From an uncultured Alphaproteobacteria bacterium (GTDB lineage: Bacteria > Pseudomonadota > Alphaproteobacteria > UBA8366 > GCA-2717185), in the NCBI GenBank assembly GCA_943788635.1, contig CALSRA010000024.1, positions 50,182 through 114,181 of the forward strand: a stretch of DNA of 64,000 bases. Direction: 5' to 3'. The position numbers were made by a program, and so were the translations under genes. Position 1 is the first letter of the stretch. Every line of letters begins with the position of its first letter. The notes below the pieces were generated by a model that was given only the letters and a program-made list of their open reading frames with translations, had not been told where the DNA came from and ran no database searches. Below are positions 28,576 to 38,386 of this stretch, in pieces.

Positions 28576-29660
28576 GCGTCGCCGCCTCCGTCATCCGATT
28601 GGTCATTTTCGGACAGATATAGCGGGCTGTTGAGATACTGGCCAAGCAGGAAGCGCACCAGCACGCCGATGACCGCCATGACGGGCACCGCGAGCAATAC
28701 GCCCAGAAAGCCAAACAAGGCCCCACCGGCCATGAGCCCGAAAATAATCCATACCGCGTGCAACCCGACCCGTTCGCCGACCAGTTTCGGGGTCAGAATG
28801 TTGCCTTCCAGTACCTGCCCGACGCCAAACACCAGCGCGACCAGCAGAACCGGCACAAATTCGCCGAATTGGGCAATCGCAATCCCCATGCCGGTAACGA
28901 AACCGAACAGCATCCCGAAATACGGTACAAAGGAAATCAGCCCGGTCACGAAGCCGACGACCATACCGAAATCCAGCCCGACCAGCGACAGACCGACGGC
29001 GTAGAATACGCCAAGCAACAGACAGACCATCGCCTGACCGCGGGCAAACCCGGCAAGGGTCTGGTCGACGAGACGAATCTGTTCGCGAATGATTTCAGCC
29101 TTTTCCTGCGGCAGCCAGCTATCAATCCGCGCGATCATCACATCCCAGTCGCGAAGCATGTAAAAGGTCACCACCGGGGTAATGATGGCCAGCGATACCA
29201 GGGTGACGATCGCGCCGATGCCGCTGGCGACGCCCTTGGCGAACCCGCCCAGGTATTTCAGCAGCGGCTCGGCCAGCGCGCCCAGCATTTGCTGCAGTTT
29301 CGCAATATCTTCCTGTGATACCCGGGTTTCGATCAGCCCGGTCAATTGCGCCACCTTGTCACGCAATGTCGCGGCATATCCGGGCATTTTTTCCACCAGA
29401 TCAAGAATCTGGCCCGTGACCAGCGGCGCCAGGATCAACAGGAAAACGATCACGAACAGAAAATAGACCGCGGTAATCAGGCTCGTCGCCAGAACGCGGG
29501 ACAGCCCCATCTCCTCCAGCTTGTCGCAGGCCGGGTCCAGAAAATAGGCAATCGCCATGCCGGCAACAAAGGGCAGCAGAACATCACGCAACACAAAAAC
29601 GAGTGCGAGAAACACCAGGAAGCCCGTACTCCAGGCAATAGCACGCTGTGTCGTCGTCAT
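28572..29660 (-). CDS. AI-2E family transporter (PerM-like)
   Basis: Inner-membrane protein of 362 residues with about eight predicted membrane segments and the family's conserved glycine-rich ends (FGMLFGFVTGMGIA; VQ-rich pore segment). Members are linked with export of small molecules, but the substrate is not known for this subgroup. It overlaps the CDP-alcohol transferase gene and hdaA by four bases each, indicating one transcript. Confidence 0.9.
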   Translation of the reverse strand: MTTTQRAIAWSTGFLVFLALVFVLRDVLLPFVAGMAIAYFLDPACDKLEEMGLSRVLATSLITAVYFLFVIVFLLILAPLVTGQILDLVEKMPGYAATLRDKVAQLTGLIETRVSQEDIAKLQQMLGALAEPLLKYLGGFAKGVASGIGAIVTLVSLAIITPVVTFYMLRDWDVMIARIDSWLPQEKAEIIREQIRLVDQTLAGFARGQAMVCLLLGVFYAVGLSLVGLDFGMVVGFVTGLISFVPYFGMLFGFVTGMGIAIAQFGEFVPVLLVALVFGVGQVLEGNILTPKLVGERVGLHAVWIIFGLMAGGALFGFLGVLLAVPVMAVIGVLVRFLLGQYLNSPLYLSENDQSDDGGGDA

Positions 29661-30280
29661 CGTTTTTCCCCGGGTCGCTTGCGGGACAGTATTTTATCGG
29701 TTTTTTCGTCTGCCGACCAATCCGGCGGCATAACCCGAACCCCGAAAACCCACCGGCCCAGATAGGCGATACCGGATAGAACCGTCGTGATCCCGACAAG
29801 AAAGCTCAAAAACGGTATCGAATCAAAGACAGGCAGGCCAAAGCCCAGTTCCGAAAGCACTGTCCCGACCAGGACGATTTGCGCCAGCGTATTGAACTTG
29901 CTTAAAAAGCTTGGGCTCATTTCGACGGGACGATCAAGCGTATGAAACAGGAGAATCCCCCCGACGATCATGATATCGCGAAATACGACAAGGATGACCA
30001 GAAAGGTCGCAATCTGGCCGGCCATTCCCAGCGTCACAATGGCACTGACCAGCAACGCCTTGTCCGCAATAGGATCCAGATAACGGCCCAGTTCGGTTAC
30101 CAGCCTGTAACGTTTGGCGATAAAACCATCCAGCCCGTCCGACACGCCGGCGGCGATAAACAGCCAGAACGCCGACTCCATATTGTCGTGGAGGATCAGC
30201 CAGACCAGCAGCGGCACGCAAACAAGCCGCAACAGCGTGATGAAGTTTGGAATATTGCCGATAACGGCGTTAGCGGCCAC
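29657..30280 (-). CDS. CDP-alcohol phosphatidyltransferase
   Basis: Integral membrane enzyme that transfers a phosphatidyl group from CDP-diacylglycerol to an alcohol. The signature motif is present near residue 47: SDGLDGFIAKR, then GRYLDPIADK, with all four aspartates. Its 207 residues and several membrane segments fit phosphatidylglycerophosphate synthase or the eukaryotic-like cardiolipin synthase group; I cannot choose. It starts four bases past the end of the broken DUF2066 gene. Confidence 0.9.
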   Translation of the reverse strand: MAANAVIGNIPNFITLLRLVCVPLLVWLILHDNMESAFWLFIAAGVSDGLDGFIAKRYRLVTELGRYLDPIADKALLVSAIVTLGMAGQIATFLVILVVFRDIMIVGGILLFHTLDRPVEMSPSFLSKFNTLAQIVLVGTVLSELGFGLPVFDSIPFLSFLVGITTVLSGIAYLGRWVFGVRVMPPDWSADEKTDKILSRKRPGEKR

Positions 30281-30283
30281 CGC

Positions 30284-31404
30284 TTAACGGACCCTGCCCG
30301 ACCGGATTGTCCAGGCTGCTTCCTGCAAATCGTACTGCAGGTCGAGGTCGTGTTGCGCAAGGGCCAGCCGGAATTGTGACGGGCTCCCGGTAAAAGACAG
30401 CCGAAGTTCTGCCATGGAGGTCGATAGACGATCGACGGCCACTTCTTTCATGCACGGCGATCCCGCGCAACTTGCCACGAATATCCAGCCAGTTGTCCAG
30501 CCCGCTGAGCGGAACGCGTACTGCCATGTTGCTGGCACTGCCTTCATCGAGCAGGTTATCCCGCTTCCAGGATTCATTGGCTTCAACCGACAGCGCAGCC
30601 GCCGCACCTGCCAGCAGATCGTCTCGCGATTGTCCCGGCACGGAGTCGAAACGTCGTATCGTCGTCTGCCGCGCTTCGCCGTCATGATTCACGGAAGACA
30701 GGGTTTCCAGCGCCAGCGCCCCATTTCCCGGCGAAATCCGCAGCGTTGCCGTAACGACCATCACATTCCGGGCATCGTATTTACTGCCGATTTCGATCAG
30801 GCGCTCCGCCTGTCCCTGGACCGCCTGCTCAGCACCGATAACGGCAACATCGGACAAATCCCCCACCGGAATAACCAGCGGCAGCAATCCATCGGAACGG
30901 GGCAACCCCGCCCAAGCCGTATACCAGGGGTTGGGATCGTCCCACAGACTCGATGCCCCGGCTGTCTGGAATACCGGAAGCACCAGAATCGGCTGGCTTG
31001 CGGTTTCCGCAAAAAGGATTTCGGCGCGGCGCAACAGCGAACGAACGCCATCCGGTTTAAAACGTGCCGTCAGTGACGCGATATAGCGGCCGCCGCCAAA
31101 TTTCTCGCCCTCGATGGGAGTAATCGCGCACCAGTTGGGTGACGGCTTTGTCATCGACGCTCGGCAGGCGATCGTGATCAGCTTGCAGCGTCAAGCGCCT
31201 GAGCAACCCGTTAAGCGCGGACTTCTGCCCCGCGGCGATACCGACGGACTTCGCCGTCAGCTCATCAGCCGCGCGCGCGTCAACGGGCACGCTGCGAACC
31301 GTAAAGACGTCAACGGCCTGCGCATAAGCCGAAACAGAGGGTCCCATTATAGTCCCTAAGAGCAGGACAATAAGGTAGATTGGCCGGAAGAGCCGGTGGA
31401 GCAT
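30284..31404 (-). pseudogene. DUF2066 periplasmic protein, two frameshifts
   Basis: Function unknown. The start is an ATG at 31404 with a signal peptide ([20 protein letters not shown]). The first frame runs to about 31115, the middle frame carries the body (GGRYIASLTARF to VHERSGRR), and the tail (MAELRLSFTGSPSQFRLALAQ, ending SGRVR at 30284) is in a third frame; indels lie near 31115-31140 and 30450. The joined product fits the DUF2066 family, which commonly sits next to purM and the CDP-alcohol transferase. It is divergent from purM and the two 5' ends touch. Confidence 0.75.
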
Positions 31405-32543
31405 TGCAAACCATCCCGGATCAAGTATTTTCAGCCCATTGTATACCCGCTTGCCTGCGAGGACGCCATAGCTCCTAAAACACCATCTACCGGCCTGACC
31501 TACAGGGATGCCGGCGTCGATATCGATGCCGGCGATGCACTGGTCGAGGCTATCAAGCCGCTTGCCCGCAGCACCATGAGAGCCGGGGCTGACGCCGCTC
31601 TGGGCGGGTTCGGTGGACTTTTCGACCTCAAGGCCGCGGGATTCAAGGATCCGGTACTTGTCGCCGCGACAGATGGCGTCGGCACCAAGCTTGCCGTAGC
31701 CATCGCCAGTGGCGCGCATGGTACGGTCGGGATCGACCTGGTCGCCATGTGCGTAAACGATCTGGTGGTGCAGGGCGCGGAACCGCTGTTCTTCCTGGAT
31801 TATTTCGCCAGCGGCCACCTGGATACCGGTTGTCGCGGCAGAAGTCGTTGCCGGCATTGCCGATGGCTGCCGGCAGGCATGGCTGCGCCCTGATCGGCGG
31901 TGAAACCGCGGAAATGCCGGGCTTGTATTCGGCCGGGGATTACGATCTGGCAGGGTTTTCGGTCGGCGCGGCGGAACGCGACGCAATCCTGACGGGCGGT
32001 GCCGTTGCCGAAGGGGACCTGGTGTTTGGCCTGGCATCGAGCGGCGTCCATTCAAACGGCTACTCGCTGGTTCGGCGCGTCGTCGAGCTTTCGGGACTTG
32101 GTTATGGTGACGATGCGCCCTTTTCACCAGGGGACAGCGCTGGGTGTGGCGCTTCTGACACCGACCCGTATCTATGTGAAAAGCTGCCTTGCAGCCCTGC
32201 AAACCGGCGGCGTTCGTGCCTTCGCCCATATTACCGGCGGCGGGCTGACGGAAAACCTGCCACGGGTACTGCCGGACGATCTGTGCGCCACGCTGGACCC
32301 CGCATCCTGGACCGCACCGGCAGTGTTCGACTGGCTGGCCAAACAGGGCGGCATCGAAGCCGCCGAAATGCGTCGCACCTTCAATTGCGGAATCGGCATG
32401 ACGGTAATCGTTGCCCCTGATTCGGCCCGCCGCCATCCGCGCCGCATTGGAAGAAGCCAGGCGAAACGGTCTTCGAGATCGGACGAATCACCCGCCGCGA
32501 TGCCGGCCCCGCAGTCGCCTACACAACGGATACGCCAGCCTGA
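31396..32543 (+). pseudogene. purM: Phosphoribosylformylglycinamidine cyclo-ligase (AIR synthetase), several frameshifts
   Basis: Catalyses closure of the imidazole ring in purine synthesis, step five. The coding content is recognisable throughout: [26 protein letters not shown] and [19 protein letters not shown] in the first frame, [14 protein letters not shown] in a second, [17 protein letters not shown] and [15 protein letters not shown] in a third, and a C-terminal ETVFEIGRITRR in a fourth. About five indels are needed (near 31825, 31880, 32140, 32420 and 32455). No good ATG precedes the family N-terminus; a GTG at 31396 is in frame. The TGA at 32541-32543 abuts purN. Confidence 0.82.
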
Positions 32544-33194
32544 TGCTTCGGGTCGGCATTCTTATTTCCGGCCGGGGGCAGCAATATGCAGGCGCTGATT
32601 GACGCCTGCGCGACGACGGGTTTTCCGGCAAAAATCGTTTGTGTCATCGCGAACCGAACTGATGCAAAGGGCCTGCAACGGGCCGCCGAGGCCGGAATCG
32701 ATACCGATATTATCAACCATCGCGATTTCGCAGACCGGCAGGCGTTTGACGCGGCACTGGATGCCCGATTGAACGACGCCAATGTGGAACTGGTCTGCAT
32801 GGCCGGTTTCATGCGCATTCTGACCACATGGTTTGTGGAACGCTGGCATGACAGGCTGATCAACATCCACCCGTCACTTCTCCCTGCGTACAAGGGCCTG
32901 AATACGCATCAGCGCGCGCTGGACGATGGTATCCGGATTACGGGCTGCAGCGTCCATTTCGTTCGGCCCGACATGGATACCGGGCCGGTGATCGCACAGG
33001 CGGCAGTGCCGATACTGGACAGCGACACGGCGGACATATTGGCCACCCGGATTTTGGCGCAGGAACACGTGATTTATCCCATGGCGCTGCGACTGATCGC
33101 CGAAGGCCGGATCAGGGTCGAGAACAACCGGACTGTGATAGATATGCAGGCTGGCGCCGAAAAGGCGTTGGTCAGCCCGTCTCCCGACTTGTAA
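32543..33194 (+). pseudogene. purN: Phosphoribosylglycinamide formyltransferase, one frameshift
   Basis: Uses 10-formyl-tetrahydrofolate to formylate GAR, step three of purine synthesis. The ATG at 32543 overlaps the purM stop and starts MLRVGILISGRG; the next residues should be SNMQALIDA but a run of five G bases at about 32573, where four are expected, moves the frame. From the ATG at 32586 on, the frame is open to 33194 and includes the catalytic landmarks MAGFMRILT, INIHPSLLP and HQRALDDG. One base removed restores a normal 216-residue enzyme. Confidence 0.88.
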
Positions 33195-33263
33195 AATTCG
33201 CCATTCCGGTATACGAAACGTCCCAGATTTATAGGCTTTGTCAGGTATTCGGGAGAAACGACC

Positions 33264-33443
33264 ATGCACAAACTGCAGTATGAGGATGCGCCGCGAGAAA
33301 ACCTCCAGACATGGAGTTTCGTGACCAAACTTCTTGGTTACGGCGCCGGATTAACCGCTATTTTCCTGCTGATTCTCCGCCCTGGCCATGAACTAGGCCC
33401 CAACAGGGCATCTCGTTCGAGAGACGACAATATTCACCGGTGA
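33264..33443 (+). CDS. Small single-pass membrane protein, 59 residues, unknown
   Basis: ATG at 33264 behind a good GGGAGAAACGACC ribosome site. The 59-residue product has a polar N-terminus (MHKLQYEDAPRENLQTWSF), one hydrophobic helix near residues 22-44 (LLGYGAGLTAIFLLILRP) and a basic C-terminus. The shape recalls the short subunit IV of alphaproteobacterial aa3-type cytochrome c oxidases, but the sequence gives no firm match and no oxidase genes are near. It lies between purN and a terminator. Confidence 0.6.
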   Translation: MHKLQYEDAPRENLQTWSFVTKLLGYGAGLTAIFLLILRPGHELGPNRASRSRDDNIHR

Positions 33444-33457
33444 ACGCCACCGGCCTG

Positions 33458-33494
33458 AAGGCAGCGATGACCCTATGTCACCGCTGCCTTTTTG
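33458..33494 (+). terminator. Rho-independent terminator
   Basis: A nine-base perfect stem (AAGGCAGCG/CGCTGCCTT) with a 15-base loop and a run of five T bases. It lies between the convergent small membrane-protein gene and ndk, and probably serves both strands. Confidence 0.75.
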
Positions 33495-33503
33495 ATTCAA
33501 AAA

Positions 33504-33928
33504 TCAGCCGACGATTTCGGTCTGGCTGAAGAAAAAGCTGATTTCCTGTGCGGCGGTTTCAGGTGCGTCCGAACCATGTACCGAGTTCGCCTCGACAGAT
33601 TCCGCGAAATCCTTGCGGATTGTGCCGGCATCCGCATTTTCCGGATTGGTCGCGCCCATGATTTCCCGGTTGCGGGCAATGGCATTCTCGCCTTCGAGAA
33701 CCTGCAGCACCACGGGACCGGAGACCATGAAACCGCACAGATCACCAAAGAACGGGCGCTCCCGATGGACGCCGTAGAATTCCTCGGCCTGGGCGCTGGT
33801 CAGCTGTGCGCGCTTCTGCGCGACAATACGAAGCCCGCCTTCTTCTCAAACCGGGCGTTGATGGCGCCGGTAAGGTTGCGGCGCGTGGCATCCGGCTTGA
33901 TGATCGACAAAGTACGTTCGACGGCCAT
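33504..33928 (-). pseudogene. ndk: Nucleoside diphosphate kinase, one frameshift
   Basis: Transfers gamma-phosphate between nucleoside triphosphates and diphosphates. The start is [18 protein letters not shown] at 33928. After about 30 residues (RFEKKAGF) the frame is lost near 33835-33845 and the rest runs in another frame: [16 protein letters not shown], the [17 protein letters not shown] loop and the catalytic histidine in [12 protein letters not shown], ending at 33504. Relatives usually have one lysine where two stand here, so an inserted codon-like stretch may be the lesion. Otherwise of normal length, about 140 residues. In the pepA-holC-ndk cluster. Confidence 0.88.
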
Positions 33929-34043
33929 AGATCTGGTTCCTTCAATGGGTTCAGTAATGGGTTCGGGGGCAGATTTTGCGGCGTTATAGACGCCCTGCGG
34001 ATGGCGGGCAAGAGCCTGCCGACAGTCCTTCACGCCGAACCGG

Positions 34044-34527
34044 TCAAGTCGCGTCGCTGACAGTCTCCGCGTTGGATTCGGCCTTTTTCTCCCAGGCCCC
34101 GCGTTCCGACTGCTGCCAATAGGTCAGATGATGCCCCGCGGTCAGGTATTCGCGCCACCGGTCGCGCGCGGCGGATACCGCCCCGTCATCGTTCCCATCC
34201 AGCATTTCGCAAACAAGTTCGTATTCCGCGACACGGCCGGATACCGCACCATCCGTCAGAAACAGCACCGATGAACCGTTCGGATTTTCGTCCGCTTCCG
34301 TCAGCCAGATCGGCTGACGTTCCGCATTTCCGTCGCTGGCGCTGCCATGCGGCAAGAAAACTGTCCGGGCTGTAGGTCCACAACATCCCGTTCAGGGCTT
34401 CAACCCTTTCCGGCGAACGCGCCATAACCACGGCACACCAGTCGCGTGAGCGCGTCCGTTCAAGCAATTGCGGCAGCGCCCGGTCCAGCGGAGTCCGCTG
34501 CAAATGATAGAATCGTATTTCCGTCAC
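34044..34527 (-). pseudogene. holC: DNA polymerase III chi subunit, one frameshift
   Basis: Clamp-loader accessory subunit that links the replisome to single-strand binding protein. It starts MTEIRFYHLQRTPLDRALP at 34527; the frame is lost near 34355 where four T bases stand and three restore the reading frame. The second part runs GNAERQPIWLTEADENPN and continues to 34044 ([18 protein letters not shown]). The joined protein is about 160 residues, the usual length. It is between pepA and ndk on the minus strand, as in most alphaproteobacteria. Confidence 0.85.
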
Positions 34528-34550
34528 GGTGATGCGCTAACCGGCGCCGG

Positions 34551-36026
34551 CTACCCTTCGTAATTGTCGCGAACAAGCCGGTCGAGCAAGCGGACACCAT
34601 AGCCGGTGCCCCCTTTCGGTACCGTATCCGCATCCTTCGACGACCAGGCCATACCGGCGATATCCAGATGGGCCCAAGGCGTTTTATTCACGAAACGCAG
34701 CAGAAACTGCGCCGCCGTAATGGATCCCGCCCAGCGGCCGCCGATATTCTTCATATCCGCGATATCGCTGTTGATCATCTTGTCATAGGCGTCGTCGAGC
34801 GGCATGCGCCAGACCTTTTCGCCCGTCGCATTGCCCGCCGCCGATAGTCTTTCACTCAGCACGTCGTCATTGGAAAACAGCCCGGCGTGCTCGTTACCAA
34901 GGCTGACGATGATCGCGCCGGTCAGGGTCGCCAGGTCGACCATGAATTGCGGCTTGAACCGTTCCTGCGTGTACCAGAGCGCATCGGCCAGGACGAGCCG
35001 CCCTTCCGCATCCGTGTTGATGACCTCGATCGTCTGACCGGACATGGATTTGACGACGTCGCCCGGGCGCTGCGCATTGCCGTCCGGCATGTTTTCGACC
35101 AGCCCGATCAATCCGACCACATTCGCCTTCGCCTTGCGGCCGGCCAACGCCTTCATCAGGCCGGTGACGGTCCCGGCGCCCCCCATATCCCATTTCATTT
35201 CTTCCATGCCGGCCCCCGGCTTGAGCGAAATGCCGCCGGTATCAAAGGTCACGCCCTTGCCGACGAAAGCAATCGGCTTCTTGGACCGTGCCGCGCCATT
35301 CCATTGCATGACGACGATCCGGCTTTCCCGGGCTGATCCCTGCCCGACACCAAGCAGCGAACCCATACCAAGCTTCGCCATCTGTTTCTCGTTCAGGATC
35401 TCGACCTTTACGCCAAGCGCCGTAAGCTCCTTGGCCTTTTCCGCAAAACTGACCGGATACAGGTCGTTCGGTGGTGCAGAAACCAGGTCGCGCGTGAAAT
35501 ACACGCCATCGGCTACGGCATCGAGATCGGCAAATTGCTTCCGCGCCGTGGCAGCGCTCTTTAGGTGAATATTCAATGTCGCCAGCGAGGGTTTCTTCTC
35601 CTTGCCTTCCTTGGTCCTGTACAGGTCGTAGCGGTAATTTTTCAGCTTCGCGCCAAACCCGACCTGCGCCGCAGCATTCGCCAGGTCCGTCGCGCCCGCA
35701 TCCAGTAGAAGATGCGCGGCTTTTTCGCCAACCTTGTTCATGTGGGCGCAAATCGCGCCGCCAAGCGACTGTTGCGCAAGTTCATCCAGTCCCTTGCCCA
35801 GCCCGACCAGCAACACGCGGCTGTTCTTGACCCCTGCCGGTGCCAGAATTTCAAGCGTCTGCCCCTTTCCGCCTGTAAAACGGCTGGCGGCGATGGCGCG
35901 TTTCAAGGCACCTGCTGTCAGTTTATCGAGGTCCTTGGCGGAAGCGGTCAGGGCACCGCCTTCTTTCACGCCGGTAACGATCGCGCCGGAAGAAGGTATA
36001 TTGAGTGCGGAAAAGGATATTTTCAT
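34551..36026 (-). CDS. pepA: Leucyl aminopeptidase (cytosol aminopeptidase)
   Basis: M17 family di-metal aminopeptidase, usually a cytoplasmic hexamer. The start [12 protein letters not shown] at 36026 gives 491 residues; the open frame extends 28 codons more without family-like sequence. The catalytic domain contains [17 protein letters not shown], the bridging metal site [14 protein letters not shown] near residue 340 and [11 protein letters not shown]. The N-terminal domain is complete. It is first in the pepA-holC-ndk cluster and divergent from the glycosyltransferase. Confidence 0.95.
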   Translation of the reverse strand: MKISFSALNIPSSGAIVTGVKEGGALTASAKDLDKLTAGALKRAIAASRFTGGKGQTLEILAPAGVKNSRVLLVGLGKGLDELAQQSLGGAICAHMNKVGEKAAHLLLDAGATDLANAAAQVGFGAKLKNYRYDLYRTKEGKEKKPSLATLNIHLKSAATARKQFADLDAVADGVYFTRDLVSAPPNDLYPVSFAEKAKELTALGVKVEILNEKQMAKLGMGSLLGVGQGSARESRIVVMQWNGAARSKKPIAFVGKGVTFDTGGISLKPGAGMEEMKWDMGGAGTVTGLMKALAGRKAKANVVGLIGLVENMPDGNAQRPGDVVKSMSGQTIEVINTDAEGRLVLADALWYTQERFKPQFMVDLATLTGAIIVSLGNEHAGLFSNDDVLSERLSAAGNATGEKVWRMPLDDAYDKMINSDIADMKNIGGRWAGSITAAQFLLRFVNKTPWAHLDIAGMAWSSKDADTVPKGGTGYGVRLLDRLVRDNYEG

Positions 36027-36231
36027 AATCTGCTCCAGAACTGCTTGGTGCTGCATATTCGATGTTAGCGGTATCGGCGCCCCTTGCCCCGTTCCCGGTG
36101 TCGGACACACCCCGCATTTCGCGCAATCTAAACCGGTTGCGTCAGAAATGAAATGAAACCCGTCGCATTCTTACGGCCAGACTGCTGCAAATAGCCTTGC
36201 ATTTGCCGTCGACGGGGCATAAACGCGTCGC

Positions 36232-36989
36232 ATGACCTCTCCCCGACTCTCCGCGCTGGTCGTGGCGCATAATGAGGAAGACCAGCTTCGTGACTGTCTT
36301 CAGGCGCTTCGTTTCGCGGACGAACTCGTTGTCGTGCTCGACAAGTGCACGGACGGCTCCAAAGCCATAGCCGAAAGTATCGCGGACCGTATCGTCGAAG
36401 GCTCCTGGGATGTAGAAGGCCATCGGCAGCACGCCGGCTACGAAGCCTGCAGCGGGCGACTGGATACTGCATATCGATGCCGATGAACGAGTGACGCCCG
36501 AACTGGCTGCGGAAATTCGCGCCACCATTCCAAATGCCGAGGCCGGCTATTTCCTGATCCCCTTCGACAACTATATCGGTGACCGGCTGGTCCGTTACGG
36601 TTGGGAGAGGTTCCTTCGGCGTTAGCGCCGCTGTCCGCCTTTTCAGCCCTGGCGCGAAACGGTTCGGAGACGAACTCATTCATCCCCGGATCACCATGAC
36701 CGGAAAGCGGCAACGGCTCAAAACACCGGTCATTCACTATCATGACCGCGATATCTCGGACATGATCCAGCGTTTTGACCGCTATACGACAATGAAAGCG
36801 CGCGACCTGCGGGATTCAGGCGATGTCGGCACGTTTCGCAGCAATTTCCGTCGTATTTTCTCGCGCTTTTTCAAATGCTATGTCCAGCGCAAGGGATACC
36901 GGGAAGGATATTACGGCTTCCTGATCGCCCTTTTCGCTGGCCTGCTGCCGCTGGTGTCGCACCTGAAAGCGCGGCTGGAAGACACCTAG
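36232..36989 (+). pseudogene. Family 2 glycosyltransferase, two frameshifts
   Basis: GT-A fold glycosyltransferase of the WaaE/LPS-core type. Frame one begins MTSPRLSALVVAHNEEDQL with RFADELVVVLDKCTDGS; after an extra G near 36460 the DxD-like motif HIDADERVTPEL is in a second frame, and after another indel near 36610 the C-terminus (FGVSAAVRLFSPG to SHLKARLEDT) is in a third. The joined length of about 250 residues is normal. The position next to lptF suggests a role in the LPS or other surface glycan, which is inference. Confidence 0.78.
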
Positions 36990-37037
36990 TCCCGCCGAAA
37001 CAGTTCCAAGACAAAACCGGTATAACCGATTGAAATT

Positions 37038-37208
37038 ATGGTTTTTCGCTTCCTGTCCCCTATCAAGGGCGGGGCAATCGAAGTAAAACCCGGTTTTCAA
37101 TGGGAAGGTCGTGCCGTACCGTCAGTCTTCGTCATCTCTAAAGCCGGTCCGGCAGCGAATGAATATACCGTTTTGCTTCCAATCTTCATGAAATGGAAAA
37201 AAATGTAG
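37038..37208 (+). CDS. Hypothetical 56-residue open frame before lptF
   Basis: ATG at 37038 to TAG at 37208 in the 270-base gap between the glycosyltransferase and lptF. The product (MVFRFLSPIKGGAIEVKPGF...) is not recognised, has no clear membrane segment and no strong ribosome site. It may be chance, or a short leader. Listed because the frame is open and nothing else explains the gap. Confidence 0.2.
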   Translation: MVFRFLSPIKGGAIEVKPGFQWEGRAVPSVFVISKAGPAANEYTVLLPIFMKWKKM

Positions 37209-37259
37209 AATATCAGTTCTTTCCGGTCTATTACTCATCCTCCATGGAATGAACGGACG

Positions 37260-38378
37260 ATGCATTTCCTAACGCGCTATATCCTCAAGCAAATCATCGT
37301 CGTGACACTATTCGTCGCGACGGTATTGTGCTTTGCGATCTGGTTGACCCAGTCGCTGCGGTTGGTGGACCTCATCGTCAATCGCGGCCTGCCGCTCAGC
37401 ATGTTTCTTTTCATGGCCTCCCTGTTGCTGCCACGCTTCCTGACAATTGTGCTGCCCATCGCGGTTTTCTGCGCCACATTGTTCACCTACAACCGGCTGA
37501 CATCTGACAGCGAACTTGTCGTCATGCGCGCTGCCGGTCTAAGCCAGATGAAGATTGCTCGGCCGGGCCTGATCGCGGGGGCGCTGGTCGCCGGAATCAT
37601 GGCATTCATGAATCTTTACCTGCTTCCCGCGTCGTATCGCGAATTCAAGGAACTGCAATTTGCGATACGGAACGATTTCAGCACCATTCTGTTGCAGGAA
37701 GGCGTGTTCAACACGCTCGGCGAAGGGATTACCGTGTTCATCCGCGAGCGTACGGCGGCCGGTGAACTGCGCGGTATCCTGGTTCATGACAGCCGCAGCA
37801 ACAAGGACCAGCAGGTCACGATGATGGCGGAGCGGGGCGCGATCGTACAATCCAATGAAGGTCCGCGTGTTATCCTCGTCAACGGCAATCGCCAGCATGT
37901 CGACAGCGAAAAGGGCGACATGTCATTGTTGTATTTCGACCGATACGTTGTCGAAATCGGCAATGCTGGCGGACCGAATTACGCCCGGGTACGCGACCCG
38001 CGCGAAAAATACCTGCCTGCGCTGCTGTTTCCGGGTACGACACCCAATGAATTGCACAACTTGAACCGGTTGATAGCCGAAGGCCATAACCGTATCACCA
38101 CTATCATTCTTCCCGTGACGTATAGCCTGGTAGGCATCGCCATGCTGCTGTTCATGCCGTTCAGTCGACGTGGCCAAACGACAACCATCATCGCCGCAGT
38201 CGCGATTGTTGCCTTGATTGCCGCGAGCCAGGTCGGGTTCCATAATCTGGCAAACCGTTTCCCGGCGGCGATTTTAGGCATGTACGCCGTTGCTATTCTG
38301 CCACTGCTGATTGCGCTCTACAGCCTGACCGGGCAGCCCCGCAAGCGGGTAATTCCGGCAACGGCACAGTCGGCATAG
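37260..38378 (+). CDS. lptF: LPS export ABC transporter permease LptF
   Basis: Half of the LptF-LptG inner-membrane permease that, with LptB, extracts LPS and passes it to the LptC-A-D bridge. The 372-residue protein has the YjgP/YjgQ layout: three membrane helices at the N-terminus (LTRYILKQIIVVTLFVAT first), a periplasmic beta-jellyroll (about 120-260) and three C-terminal helices. It starts the lptF-lptG-lptD-surA-pdxA-rsmA run with eight bases to lptG. Confidence 0.95.
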   Translation: MHFLTRYILKQIIVVTLFVATVLCFAIWLTQSLRLVDLIVNRGLPLSMFLFMASLLLPRFLTIVLPIAVFCATLFTYNRLTSDSELVVMRAAGLSQMKIARPGLIAGALVAGIMAFMNLYLLPASYREFKELQFAIRNDFSTILLQEGVFNTLGEGITVFIRERTAAGELRGILVHDSRSNKDQQVTMMAERGAIVQSNEGPRVILVNGNRQHVDSEKGDMSLLYFDRYVVEIGNAGGPNYARVRDPREKYLPALLFPGTTPNELHNLNRLIAEGHNRITTIILPVTYSLVGIAMLLFMPFSRRGQTTTIIAAVAIVALIAASQVGFHNLANRFPAAILGMYAVAILPLLIALYSLTGQPRKRVIPATAQSA

Positions 38379-38386
38379 GCATTCGC

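Noticed and set aside
31057..32436. 459-residue minus-strand frame antisense to purM
   Set aside because: Only its C-terminal part (from 31404) is real, as the start of the DUF2066 gene; the rest is a shadow of purM.
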